From the NCBI GenBank assembly GCA_012842645.1, contig DUSJ01000010.1, positions 1-5,580 on the forward strand: a stretch of DNA of 5,580 bases. The letters run 5' to 3'. Of this stretch, positions 1-5,580 are shown piece after piece. A program made the position numbers and the translations under genes. How positions within the stretch are numbered: the stretch's first letter is position 1; each line of letters begins with the position of its first letter. A model generated the notes under the pieces. The model was not told the DNA's origin and did no database searches. It saw nothing but the letters and a program-made list of their open reading frames with translations. The stretch is from Clostridiaceae bacterium. GTDB lineage: Bacteria > Bacillota > Clostridia > DSM-8532.

Positions 1-1137
1 GACCGGCTCAATGGAATTATAGGAGCCATACCGGTCCTGGCCGGTATTGTTATGCTCCTGACACCCCTGTTTTTTGAGACCAGGTCCAGAAGGAAGGCCC
101 CAATAGCAATCGGGGCCTTTATTGCCAGGATACTTTTAAGCTTTTTGATCCTTGTTCCGTTAATCATAAAAGACAGGGTTATCGGGCTGGTATACCTGAC
201 AGTGACCTATTTTCTTGCCCACCTTATCATTTCTTTCATTAATCCCCCTGCGTCCGCGTGGCAAATCAGTCTGGCGCCCGAAAGCATTCGCGGAAGATAT
301 TTCGGCATAAGAGAGTCAGTTGTGATTGGATGTGTGACAATAATCACCCTCGGAATGGGGAAAATACTTGATGTCTCGGAATTGAGGAGGCAGCAGGACA
401 AGGGCTTCTTGGCCCTGTTTATCGCAGTTTTGATATTGACTATTATTAATTTTATTTTTGCATGTTCGATCAAGGAACCGGAAGTGGAGACTGCCTGCGG
501 GCCGATTGCAAAATCTGATATTTTTAAACTCCCTGTAAAGGATAAAACTTATCGCAAGATTGTTGGCCTTGTATTGTTATGGAACCTTGGCTATCAGCTG
601 AGTGCCCCTTTTACGTCAGTGTATATGGTGTCGGGACTGAATCTGAACTATACGTATATTACATTGACAGGGATTTTCTCCGCTGCCGCCAGCGTAATTT
701 GCGCAAGGATACTGGGAAGGACTGCCGATAGGAAATCATGGCTGTATACTTCCAGGGTATGCGCTGCATCCCAGATGGTCAGCCAGTTCCTGTGGTTTTT
801 CGTAAACCGGGAAAACGCGCTTTACCTGATACCTTTCGCGCAGCTCCTGAGCGGCGCTGCATGGGGCGGAATCAACATTTCATTGATGAATATCCAATAT
901 AAATACTCACCCGACAGGATGAAGACCATTTATATCGGTTTTTCCTCCGCAGCAGGAGGATTGGTGGGTTTTGCAAGCTCTTTGCTCGGGTCCTTATTGA
1001 TAACTGTAATGGGAGACATTAAAATAAAGCACTTCGGCTTTGAAGCGGGAAATATGCAGATACTCTTCGCTTTGTCCGGCATATTGATGGTTTTCTGCAT
1101 GACATACGTCAACCTGTTGAAAAAGAGAATCAGGTAA
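1..1137 (+). CDS. MFS family transporter, C-terminal part (5' end outside window)
   Basis: This is an integral membrane secondary transporter of the major facilitator superfamily; its substrate cannot be told from the sequence. The frame is open from base 1 (DRLNGIIGAIPVL...), so the true start lies upstream and 378 residues are visible, ending at TAA. About ten or eleven hydrophobic segments can be seen, around visible residues 4-24, 37-57, 61-80, 107-122, 134-155, 186-210, 217-237, 246-266, 272-292, 306-330 and 350-369, so little more than the first helix seems to be missing. Two MFS landmarks are present: RGRYFGIRE near residue 97, in the loop after the visible third or fourth segment, and GRTADRKS near residue 239, the loop motif of the second half. 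A charged loop at about 156-185 separates the two six-helix halves. The gene converges on the chemotaxis gene and probably ends at the shared hairpin at 1295-1330. The MFS call is firm; any substrate would be a guess. Confidence 0.9.
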   Translation, partial: DRLNGIIGAIPVLAGIVMLLTPLFFETRSRRKAPIAIGAFIARILLSFLILVPLIIKDRVIGLVYLTVTYFLAHLIISFINPPASAWQISLAPESIRGRYFGIRESVVIGCVTIITLGMGKILDVSELRRQQDKGFLALFIAVLILTIINFIFACSIKEPEVETACGPIAKSDIFKLPVKDKTYRKIVGLVLLWNLGYQLSAPFTSVYMVSGLNLNYTYITLTGIFSAAASVICARILGRTADRKSWLYTSRVCAASQMVSQFLWFFVNRENALYLIPFAQLLSGAAWGGINISLMNIQYKYSPDRMKTIYIGFSSAAGGLVGFASSLLGSLLITVMGDIKIKHFGFEAGNMQILFALSGILMVFCMTYVNLLKKRIR

Positions 1138-1147
1138 TCATTATATA

Positions 1148-1283
1148 ACGGCTGTAGCGTCAATTCACGCAATTTCAGGCAGATCCCAAGGTTCTCGCTC
1201 GTACTCGCCGTTCGGTGGTCATTCCCTGCGAAGCGTTCCGAATTTGAGAAGTTTTATAGCTTAGGAGTTTTCGTACAGTCTGT
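1148..1283. repeat. GC-rich non-coding block, possible small dispersed element
   Basis: This stretch between the MFS stop and the terminator encodes no convincing protein. Bases 1141-1260 are about 48% GC, whereas the spacer upstream of argC (4861-4980) is about 24% GC, so it is not typical intergenic DNA here. Its ends carry a short imperfect inverted match: GGCTGTA at 1150-1156 against TACAGTC at 1274-1280, which pair at six of seven positions. On the minus strand a frame reads without stop through much of the block (...NLGICLKLRELTLQPLYND), but it has no good start or ribosome site. It could be a MITE-like or other dispersed repeat, a remnant of a transposable element, or a structured 3' region of the MFS transcript. 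Only one copy is visible, so calling it a repeat is inference. Confidence 0.25.
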
Positions 1284-1294
1284 CTTCCCTGGAT

Positions 1295-1330
1295 AAAACA
1301 GCCGGCAGGATATCCTGCCGGCTGTTTTTT
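1295..1330. terminator. Rho-independent terminator shared by convergent genes
   Basis: A 16-base arm, AAAACAGCCGGCAGGA (1295-1310), is perfectly complementary to TCCTGCCGGCTGTTTT (1313-1328); the realistic loop is about four bases (ATAT). The stem core is GC-rich. It is followed by six T (1325-1330) on the plus strand and by a run of four T when read on the minus strand. It lies 157 bp after the MFS stop and 17 bp beyond the chemotaxis-receptor stop, so it can end both converging transcripts. Confidence 0.9.
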
Positions 1331-1347
1331 ATGTAATTATATGAACC

Positions 1348-2595
1348 TTAGAGCTTATATTTCTTTATCTTGTTGTCAAGATCGATTACCAGGCTGGTAA
1401 GGCTCTTGGAGGCTTCATGCAGTTCTGCGAATGACTTGATCTGCGATTCTGTGGTTGCGGACATTTCCTGGCTGGATGCCGCTGTTTCCTGGGAAACAGA
1501 CGAGATATGCTCGATGGCCTGGATAACTTCGTTGTTATCCTCCTGCATCTTGGCAACTGATTCGTTGACCATCTTGAACTTGTCGACTATCGTATTGATT
1601 GCGTTAGCAATATCGTCAAACGCTTTCTTGGTGGTTTCAACCGACATAACCTGCTCTTCGGATGCCTTGCGCAGGCTTTCCATAACCTGTACGGCCATTT
1701 TTGACTCGTTGCTTATGCTTTCGGCAAGGTTGGAGATCTCGAGGTTAGAAGCCCTGCTCTGATCGGCAAGCTTCCTGACCTCGTCAGCGACTACTGCGAA
1801 GCCCAGGCCCGCTTCCCCGGCCCTTGCGGCTTCGATTGCAGCGTTAAGGGCAAGAAGGTTGGTCTGCTCGGTTATATTTTCAATTGTCGATGTAAATGAA
1901 CTGATCTGCTGCGCGATATTTACGAGCTTCTCCATAACGGCGAAGATCTTTTCAGCAGCGCTGAAGTTTGACTCGGATTTTTCTCTGAGGACTTCGACGG
2001 CTTCGGCACCTGCTATATTGACCTGGCCTATCTTCTCGGTTTCCTTCGAGATATCACTGTAGCTTTCGTATACGTTATTTATCTGAACTGACAGTTTTTC
2101 AACCGATAAAACACCGTGCTGCGCTTCTTCCGCCTGGCTTGTGGCGCCCTGCGAGATATCATTGGCGGCTTTCGCAATGGAGTTGATTGCTTCGAAAGCG
2201 CCCTGCGCAACTTCATCTACGGTATAGGATGCGCTTTTGATTTGCCTTGACAATTTAAAGAAGCTGTCGACAAGATTCCTTATTTCGCTGAGGACTGAGT
2301 TGACTGTAGAGGCCACGCCACCAAGGATACCATAATCTTTTGGATTCAGGAAGACCGACAAGTCGCCTTCCTTGATTCTCTGCATTTCTTTTGAGAATTT
2401 GCCCGCTGATTTGTTGACTGAACTTTCAAGCGCTACTCTTACGGCTATATTGATTACAATACTGAAGACAGGGAACAGCGGCAGGAGTATCCAGTTAGAT
2501 GTTACAATACTCATAATGATTCCGACAATGAGACCGACAATTGAGGTGGCAATCATGACAAGACTGTTGTAATCCATCTTTTTCTTTTCATCCAT
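1348..2595 (-). CDS. Methyl-accepting chemotaxis protein with minimal N-terminal sensor
   Basis: This is a membrane-anchored chemoreceptor whose cytoplasmic tip would bind CheW and CheA to control flagellar rotation. With the chosen start it has 415 residues. Two hydrophobic segments (about 12-33 and 35-56) are separated by only a few residues (TSNW), so there is no extracellular ligand-binding domain. A HAMP-like region follows (about 57-110, with the typical IKEGDLS at 74-80), then a long helical coiled-coil signalling domain. The conserved hairpin tip is at about 239-280, with [17 protein letters not shown] at 245-261 and [13 protein letters not shown] after it. Likely methylation helices carry [10 protein letters not shown] (about 150-159) and [16 protein letters not shown] (about 368-383). 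There is no C-terminal CheR-tethering pentapeptide. ATG at 2595 is preferred because GGGGG lies 8 bases upstream; in-frame ATGs at 2610 and 2619 lack a well-spaced site. The gene follows argB on the same strand after a 170-bp gap. The family is certain; the signal sensed is unknown. Confidence 0.93.
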   Translation of the reverse strand: MDEKKKMDYNSLVMIATSIVGLIVGIIMSIVTSNWILLPLFPVFSIVINIAVRVALESSVNKSAGKFSKEMQRIKEGDLSVFLNPKDYGILGGVASTVNSVLSEIRNLVDSFFKLSRQIKSASYTVDEVAQGAFEAINSIAKAANDISQGATSQAEEAQHGVLSVEKLSVQINNVYESYSDISKETEKIGQVNIAGAEAVEVLREKSESNFSAAEKIFAVMEKLVNIAQQISSFTSTIENITEQTNLLALNAAIEAARAGEAGLGFAVVADEVRKLADQSRASNLEISNLAESISNESKMAVQVMESLRKASEEQVMSVETTKKAFDDIANAINTIVDKFKMVNESVAKMQEDNNEVIQAIEHISSVSQETAASSQEMSATTESQIKSFAELHEASKSLTSLVIDLDNKIKKYKL

Positions 2596-2603
2596 TTTTG
2601 AGA

Positions 2604-2608
2604 CCCCC
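2604..2608 (-). promoter_or_regulatory. Shine-Dalgarno site deciding the chemoreceptor start
   Basis: On the minus strand GGGGG lies 8 bases before ATG at 2595. It can pair with CCUCC at the 16S rRNA 3' end using one G-U pair. The upstream in-frame ATG at 2619 has no purine-rich site in front of it, and the one at 2610 has only GAGG three bases away, so 2595 is the better start. Confidence 0.6.
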
Positions 2609-2628
2609 ATTATCCTCATAACTATTCG

Positions 2629-2656
2629 ATATTAAATTTCGTCATAACCAGTTAAA
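2629..2656 (-). promoter_or_regulatory. Candidate sigma-A promoter of the chemoreceptor gene
   Basis: Read on the minus strand, TTTAAC (2656-2651) is followed after 16 bases by TAATAT (2634-2629). Transcription would begin near 2622, which gives a leader of about 27 bases to the ATG at 2595 and would leave almost no leader for the ATG at 2619. The -35 match is modest, and the surrounding DNA is AT-rich, so chance matches are likely. GGTTATG occurs twice on the minus strand (2665-2659 and 2649-2643), just outside each end of the -35 element, and could be an operator. Confidence 0.3.
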
Positions 2657-2765
2657 AACATAACCGATTATGAGCACTTATTAATTTTACAATACCGCTG
2701 CAGCATTTAAAACAGGATTTGACATTTTTCAATAACGGACAATATATATATACCCAAAAATTATA

Positions 2766-3677
2766 TTATAATTGCTCTTTTTCATAATAGGGCTTAATTT
2801 TTTCTGTGATCATAGTTCCGATACCTTTGTTTGTGAATATTTCAAGCAGAATGCAATGGGGGATTCTTCCGTCAATGATATGGGCCCGCTGGACGCCGTT
2901 TTTTATGGCATATACACAGCCAAGGACTTTCGGGATCATGCCTCCGACTATAACGCCTTCATCGATAAGCTGGGTTACCTTGTCGGTAGTTATGGCATAC
3001 AGGATGGAATCGTTGTCCCTGGAGTTCTTGACGCCTTCGACGTCGGTCAGCAGGATGAGCTTCTCGGCTTTGAGGGCGGCCGCAAGCTCCGCAGCGGCGG
3101 TATCGGCATTGATATTATAGCTCTGTCCGTTTTTGTCTGTTCCTATGGGGGCCACGACAGGAATATACTCGTCCTTTGTAAGTATTTCAATAACTCGTGT
3201 GTTGACCTTTGTTATCCTGCCCACATAACCAATGTCGACAGGCTTGTCGTCTATTATCTCATAATGCTTTTCGCATTCAAACAGCATACCGTCAATACCG
3301 CATATGCCAATGGCTTTCCCGCCCATCTGGTTCAGCATGGAAACGATTTCCTTGTTCGTTTTTCCCATGAGTACCATTTGGGCAATCTCCATGGTTTTTG
3401 CGTCGGTTTTTCTTAAACCGTTGATAAACTCGGACTGGATATTGAAAGACTTTAATGCGCTGGTGATGTCGGGTCCTCCGCCATGGACGACTACCGGGTT
3501 CAGCCCGATATATTTCAACAGGGTTATATCCTCCATTACCGAGTGCTTCAGATCATCGTTTATCATTGCGTTCCCGCCGTACTTGATGACCACGGTCTTG
3601 CCCGAAAGCGCCTGGATGTACGGCAGCGCCTCAACAAGTATACCAGCCTTTTTTATGATTTCCGAAATGTCAAACAT
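2766..3677 (-). CDS. argB: Acetylglutamate kinase (ArgB)
   Basis: This cytoplasmic amino-acid-kinase-family enzyme phosphorylates N-acetyl-L-glutamate with ATP to N-acetylglutamyl-5-phosphate, step 2 of arginine synthesis. The 303-residue product has the usual length. Visible motifs are VIKYGGNAM (29-37, catalytic K32), VVHGGGPD (63-70), [20 protein letters not shown] (87-106), [12 protein letters not shown] (188-199, with N188 and D192 matching the substrate and catalytic positions of E. coli NAGK), TDVEGV (211-216), GGMIPK (245-250, phosphate-binding K250) and a GIGTMI end (285-290). The N-terminal helix before the core (about 5-25) is typical of arginine-inhibited, hexameric NAGKs, so feedback inhibition is likely. 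ATG at 3677 is chosen because GAGGAA lies 6 bases upstream and the product then begins as the family does ([21 protein letters not shown]). It lies 124 bp after argC and is probably cotranscribed with it. Confidence 0.97.
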   Translation of the reverse strand: MFDISEIIKKAGILVEALPYIQALSGKTVVIKYGGNAMINDDLKHSVMEDITLLKYIGLNPVVVHGGGPDITSALKSFNIQSEFINGLRKTDAKTMEIAQMVLMGKTNKEIVSMLNQMGGKAIGICGIDGMLFECEKHYEIIDDKPVDIGYVGRITKVNTRVIEILTKDEYIPVVAPIGTDKNGQSYNINADTAAAELAAALKAEKLILLTDVEGVKNSRDNDSILYAITTDKVTQLIDEGVIVGGMIPKVLGCVYAIKNGVQRAHIIDGRIPHCILLEIFTNKGIGTMITEKIKPYYEKEQL

Positions 3678-3683
3678 GCTATG

Positions 3684-3689
3684 TTCCTC
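3684..3689 (-). promoter_or_regulatory. Shine-Dalgarno site fixing the argB start
   Basis: GAGGAA on the minus strand ends 6 bases before ATG at 3677. The frame stays open upstream to a TTG at 3770, but that codon has no comparable site and the extra 31 residues are not part of the enzyme family. Confidence 0.8.
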
Positions 3690-3801
3690 GCTTTCAAATG
3701 TGTATACGGGACGGATGCTTTTGCTAACTGAACGGAACGATGGTTGACAAATGGCGTACTTTATCAGCAATCTCGAACCATTCCCGTGACAATATTCGTC
3801 C

Positions 3802-4845
3802 CTATAAATACGGCCCCGGCGTCAAAAGGCCTTTGGTCTCATCAAAACCCGCCATGATATTTAGCGCCTGGACCGCCTGGCTGGCCGAGCCTTTTCCCAG
3901 GTTATCAAGCGCCGAATTTACAATAAGCTTTCCGGTACGTTTGTCGACATTCACGCTTATATCAACATAGTTTGAACCCACCACGGCCTTGGTCTGGGGA
4001 AGTTCTCCCGGGGGGAGTATCCGCACGAAGGGTTCGTTTTTATAATAATCGAGATAGACCGAGCGCGCTTCTTCAGCTGTCATGGAAGCATCTGAAAGGT
4101 CAAGGCAAATAGTCGCGAGCATTCCCCGTTTCATGGGAGCCAGGTGCGGCGTAAAGGATACGATGACTTTTTCGCCGCAGATCAGGGACAGTTCCTGCTC
4201 TATTTCGGGAGTATGCCTGTGGTTTGCCACCCCATATGCCTTGAAGTTTTCATCGGTTTCACAGAAAGAGTATGAGAGCTCCGATTTCCTTCCGGCGCCC
4301 GATACCCCGGAAACAGCGCTTATTACTATGTTCCTGCTTGAGACGATCCCTGCGGCGAGAGCCGGCGCGATGCCAAGAATGGAGCAGGTTGGGTAACAAC
4401 CGGGATCGGCCACCAGGCCGGCATCCCTGATCTTATCCCTGTAGAGCTCGGGAAGCCCGTATACAGCCCTGCTTATAAGTTCGGGAGCTGTATGGGTGAC
4501 CTTGTACCATTCCTCGTATACCTTTACATCCCTGAACCTGAAGTCTCCGCTGTGGTCAATCACCTTTCTGCCGTTTTCGATAAGCCTGGGTATGATAGTT
4601 GCTGAAACACCGTGAGGAAGTGCGGTGATAAAGAAATCAGCCTTATCGGATATTGTTTCAGGATCAAGGCTTTCGCAGGTTTTGTCAAATATGCCTCTCA
4701 GAGAGGGATATATTTCCGAAAAGGGCCGGCCCGCGAAGCTGTTTGAAACCACGACCGATATTTCTATATCATCCCTGGGGGCAATCAGACGAACGATTTC
4801 GGCTCCCACGTACCCGGTTGCGCCAATGATTCCCAGTCTCAGCAT
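3802..4845 (-). CDS. argC: N-acetyl-gamma-glutamyl-phosphate reductase (ArgC)
   Basis: This cytoplasmic enzyme uses NADPH to reduce N-acetylglutamyl-5-phosphate, the product of ArgB, to N-acetylglutamate-5-semialdehyde, step 3 of arginine synthesis. The 347 residues match the usual length of the long-type (non-fused) ArgC. An N-terminal Rossmann motif GATGYVG (8-14) binds NADP. The catalytic cysteine is C150 in DPGCYPT (148-153). [10 protein letters not shown] (178-187), [15 protein letters not shown] (205-219, holding the conserved His at 209/211) and [13 protein letters not shown] (231-243) complete the family signature, and the dimerisation domain ends with [15 protein letters not shown] (315-329). 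ATG at 4845 has GGGAGG (4853-4858 on the minus strand) 7 bases upstream. It is the first gene of the argCB unit, driven by the ARG-box-controlled promoter at 4950-4978. argJ, often found next, is absent here. No truncation or missing key residue is seen. Confidence 0.97.
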   Translation of the reverse strand: MLRLGIIGATGYVGAEIVRLIAPRDDIEISVVVSNSFAGRPFSEIYPSLRGIFDKTCESLDPETISDKADFFITALPHGVSATIIPRLIENGRKVIDHSGDFRFRDVKVYEEWYKVTHTAPELISRAVYGLPELYRDKIRDAGLVADPGCYPTCSILGIAPALAAGIVSSRNIVISAVSGVSGAGRKSELSYSFCETDENFKAYGVANHRHTPEIEQELSLICGEKVIVSFTPHLAPMKRGMLATICLDLSDASMTAEEARSVYLDYYKNEPFVRILPPGELPQTKAVVGSNYVDISVNVDKRTGKLIVNSALDNLGKGSASQAVQALNIMAGFDETKGLLTPGPYL

Positions 4846-4941
4846 TCCTGATCCTCCCTGTATTTATTCATTTCTTAGTTGAAGTTATATAAAAACATAC
4901 CACCCGGATTATTTATATCAAACAAAAAATACCTTGAATCG

Positions 4942-4959
4942 CTCTCATAATTATACACA
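4942..4959. promoter_or_regulatory. Possible second, weaker ARG box
   Basis: CTCTCATAATTATACACA keeps the centre and one half-site of the ARG consensus (roughly 12 of the 16 specified positions) but has lost the left TGA. Its centre is 20 bp from that of the strong box, close to the one-helical-side spacing of paired ARG boxes, and it covers the argC -10 element and start site. Part of the match is simply the TATAAT sequence, so it may be coincidental. Confidence 0.35.
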
Positions 4960-4978
4960 CGAATGTATAAAAATTCAA
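4950..4978 (-). promoter_or_regulatory. Sigma-A promoter of argCB
   Basis: On the minus strand, TTGAAT (4978-4973) is followed after exactly 17 bases by a perfect TATAAT (4955-4950). Transcription would start near 4943, giving a leader of about 98 bases before argC. This is the best housekeeping promoter in the window. The -35 element and most of the spacer lie inside the ARG box at 4962-4979, so arginine-bound ArgR/AhrC would block RNA polymerase directly. Confidence 0.75.
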
Positions 4979-4979
4979 T
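4962..4979. promoter_or_regulatory. ARG box (ArgR/AhrC operator)
   Basis: AATGTATAAAAATTCAAT matches the ArgR consensus TNTGAATWWWWATTCANW at 16 of 18 positions, and its core TGTATAAAAATTCA (4964-4977) matches at 13 of 14. It overlaps the -35 element of the argC promoter, the expected place for arginine-dependent repression of the biosynthetic genes that follow. The regulator gene itself is not in the window. Confidence 0.75.
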
Positions 4980-5004
4980 ACATCATTTGCTTAATTATAC
5001 TTTA

Positions 5005-5031
5005 ATATCGGCTTTTGTGTATGTTTATATA
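5005..5031 (-). promoter_or_regulatory. Sigma-D (sigma-28)-like promoter motif pointing to argC
   Basis: On the minus strand GCCGATAT (5012-5005) equals the -10 consensus of flagellar/chemotaxis sigma factor SigD at all eight positions. Exactly 15 bases upstream lies TATA (5031-5028), three of four matches to the SigD -35 TAAA. It would start transcription near 4998, upstream of the sigma-A promoter of argCB. Function is unproven: the -35 is imperfect and argC is not a motility gene. Confidence 0.25.
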
Positions 5032-5125
5032 GTAAAAGTATCTAAAAGGCTTTTTTTATTTTTGTTGATTTATAAGGTAGTTTTGCATCGGGGATTAATA
5101 TTAACATTATTATTACGATTAATAA

Positions 5126-5146
5126 ATGTTGCATTGAACGCAATAT
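5126..5146 (+). promoter_or_regulatory. Inverted repeat upstream of ABC ATPase gene, possible operator
   Basis: ATGTTGC (5126-5132) and GCAATAT (5140-5146) form seven-base arms with one mismatch around a seven-base centre (ATTGAAC). The repeat ends three bases before the ribosome site GGGAGGG (5150-5156). It could be a site for a repressor of the sugar-transport gene or a weak mRNA hairpin near the start codon. No regulator family is recognised from it. Confidence 0.3.
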
Positions 5147-5162
5147 ATCGGGAGGGAAATTA

Positions 5163-5580
5163 ATGGCTGGAGTTGTTTTAAAAAACGTATATAAAACATA
5201 TCCCGGCGGGGTTACCGCAGTAAGCGATTTTAATATCGAGATCGAAGACAAGGAGTTCATCATTCTTGTCGGGCCGTCGGGATGCGGTAAGACCACAACG
5301 CTGAGAATGATTGCAGGTCTTGAGGAGATCACGTCCGGCGAGTTGTACATAGGAGACAAGCTCTGCAACGACATAGCTCCCAAGGACAGAGATATAGCCA
5401 TGGTTTTCCAGAACTATGCCCTGTATCCGCACATGACCGTTTTCGATAACATGGCGTTCGGTCTCAAGCTCAGGAAGACCCCGAAAGATGAGATCAAGAG
5501 AAGGGTCCATGAAGCTGCAAGAATCCTTTCCATCGAGCACCTGCTCGACAGGAAGCCGAAGGCTCTCTCGGGCGGTCAGA
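5163..5580 (+). CDS. ugpC: Carbohydrate ABC transporter ATP-binding protein, UgpC/MsmX/MalK type (3' end outside window)
   Basis: This cytoplasmic ATPase would energise import of sugars or glycerol-3-phosphate by pairing with membrane permeases and a substrate-binding lipoprotein. The visible 139 residues hold the A-loop Tyr (Y13), Walker [10 protein letters not shown] (37-45), the Q-loop [13 protein letters not shown] (81-93, Q83) and the signature LSGGQ (135-139), where the window ends. [10 protein letters not shown] (51-60) and [10 protein letters not shown] (74-83) are typical of the MalK/UgpC/MsmX subfamily, whose full proteins are about 360-370 residues with a C-terminal regulatory domain that would lie outside. 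The ATG at 5163 has GGGAGGG six bases upstream. No permease or binding-protein gene is visible, and in Firmicutes such ATPases often stand alone and serve several importers, so the substrate cannot be assigned. msmX or malK would be equally defensible names. Confidence 0.93.
   Translation, partial: MAGVVLKNVYKTYPGGVTAVSDFNIEIEDKEFIILVGPSGCGKTTTLRMIAGLEEITSGELYIGDKLCNDIAPKDRDIAMVFQNYALYPHMTVFDNMAFGLKLRKTPKDEIKRRVHEAARILSIEHLLDRKPKALSGGQ

Larger units (their letters stand above)
4846..5162. other. AT-rich divergent control region between argC and the ABC ATPase gene
   Basis: This 317-bp non-coding spacer separates two divergently transcribed genes. It holds the argC ribosome site (4853-4858), the argC promoter with ARG boxes (4942-4979), a sigma-D-like motif (5005-5031), an inverted repeat (5126-5146) and the ribosome site GGGAGGG (5150-5156) of the ATPase gene. 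The segment 4980-5125 contains T-rich tracts such as the seven-T run at 5051-5057, but I found no convincing plus-strand -35/-10 pair for the ATPase gene and no clear hairpin terminator or riboswitch. Confidence 0.7.

Noticed and set aside
930..1172. Minus-strand 80-codon frame overlapping the MFS 3' end
   Set aside because: Most of it is antisense to the MFS coding region, and it has no ribosome site. Only the adjoining GC-rich block is of interest.
2596..2619. Longer chemoreceptor starts at ATG 2619 or ATG 2610
   Set aside because: No well-spaced ribosome site precedes them, and the candidate promoter would put the transcript start almost on top of 2619. They add only five to eight residues.
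2696..2765. Possible terminator after argB
   Set aside because: The minus strand shows only an AT-repeat stretch and the short loop-less palindrome GCTGCAGC. There is no GC-rich stem followed by a T run, so no terminator is called; read-through into the chemoreceptor gene stays possible.
2772..3416. Plus-strand open frame of 214 codons opposite argB
   Set aside because: It lies wholly antisense to a clearly identified enzyme gene, has no ribosome site, and the protein has no recognisable features. It is a by-product of argB codon usage.
3678..3770. Upstream extension of argB to a TTG at 3770 (31 extra residues)
   Set aside because: The TTG lacks a good ribosome site, the added residues do not resemble any N-acetylglutamate kinase, and ATG at 3677 has GAGGAA at good spacing.
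4846..4949. T-box, riboswitch or attenuator in the argC leader
   Set aside because: The leader of about 98 bases is too short and AT-rich, with no T-box sequence, no competing GC-rich stems and no leader peptide.
5042..5540. Minus-strand open frames of about 120 codons opposite the ABC ATPase gene
   Set aside because: They are antisense to a strongly conserved ATPase reading frame with Walker A and LSGGQ motifs. Neither has a convincing start or known family.

Overview
The window looks like chromosomal DNA from a Gram-positive, low-to-mid GC Clostridia-type bacterium, possibly close to the Ruminiclostridium/Acetivibrio group. This is an inference from purine-rich Shine-Dalgarno sites (GGGAGG, GAGGAA), sigma-A-like promoters in very AT-rich spacers, an ArgR/AhrC-type ARG box, an MsmX/UgpC-type sugar-transport ATPase, and the protein sequences. 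No tRNA, rRNA, CRISPR array or recognisable transposase gene is present.

Layout: (1) bases 1-1137, plus strand, are the 3' part of a major facilitator superfamily (MFS) membrane transporter that starts outside the window. (2) Bases 1138-1347 are a spacer holding an unusually GC-rich non-coding block (about 1148-1283) that could be a small dispersed element, followed by a strong, probably bidirectional hairpin terminator (1295-1330). (3) A short methyl-accepting chemotaxis protein lies on the minus strand (1348-2595). (4) An arginine-biosynthesis pair, argC then argB, is transcribed on the minus strand (4845 down to 2766). (5) A 317-bp divergent control region (4846-5162) holds a well-formed argC promoter overlapped by an ARG box, a possible sigma-D-like motif, and an inverted repeat in front of the next gene. 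(6) From 5163 to the end, plus strand, is the N-terminal part of a carbohydrate ABC-transporter ATPase, cut by the window just after the LSGGQ signature.

How the genes relate: ArgB (N-acetylglutamate kinase) and ArgC (N-acetyl-gamma-glutamyl-phosphate reductase) catalyse consecutive steps, 2 and 3, of arginine synthesis and are very probably one transcription unit repressed by arginine through ArgR/AhrC. argJ, which often lies between argC and argB in Firmicutes, is absent from this position. The chemotaxis receptor downstream points the same way but has a 170-bp AT-rich leader and probably its own promoter. The MFS gene and the ABC ATPase are neighbours with no evident pathway link.

I found no clear sign of an undescribed system. 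The observations most worth checking are regulatory: the ARG box over the argC -35 element, the sigma-D-like motif upstream of it, and the GC-rich non-coding block between the two convergent genes at the left end.
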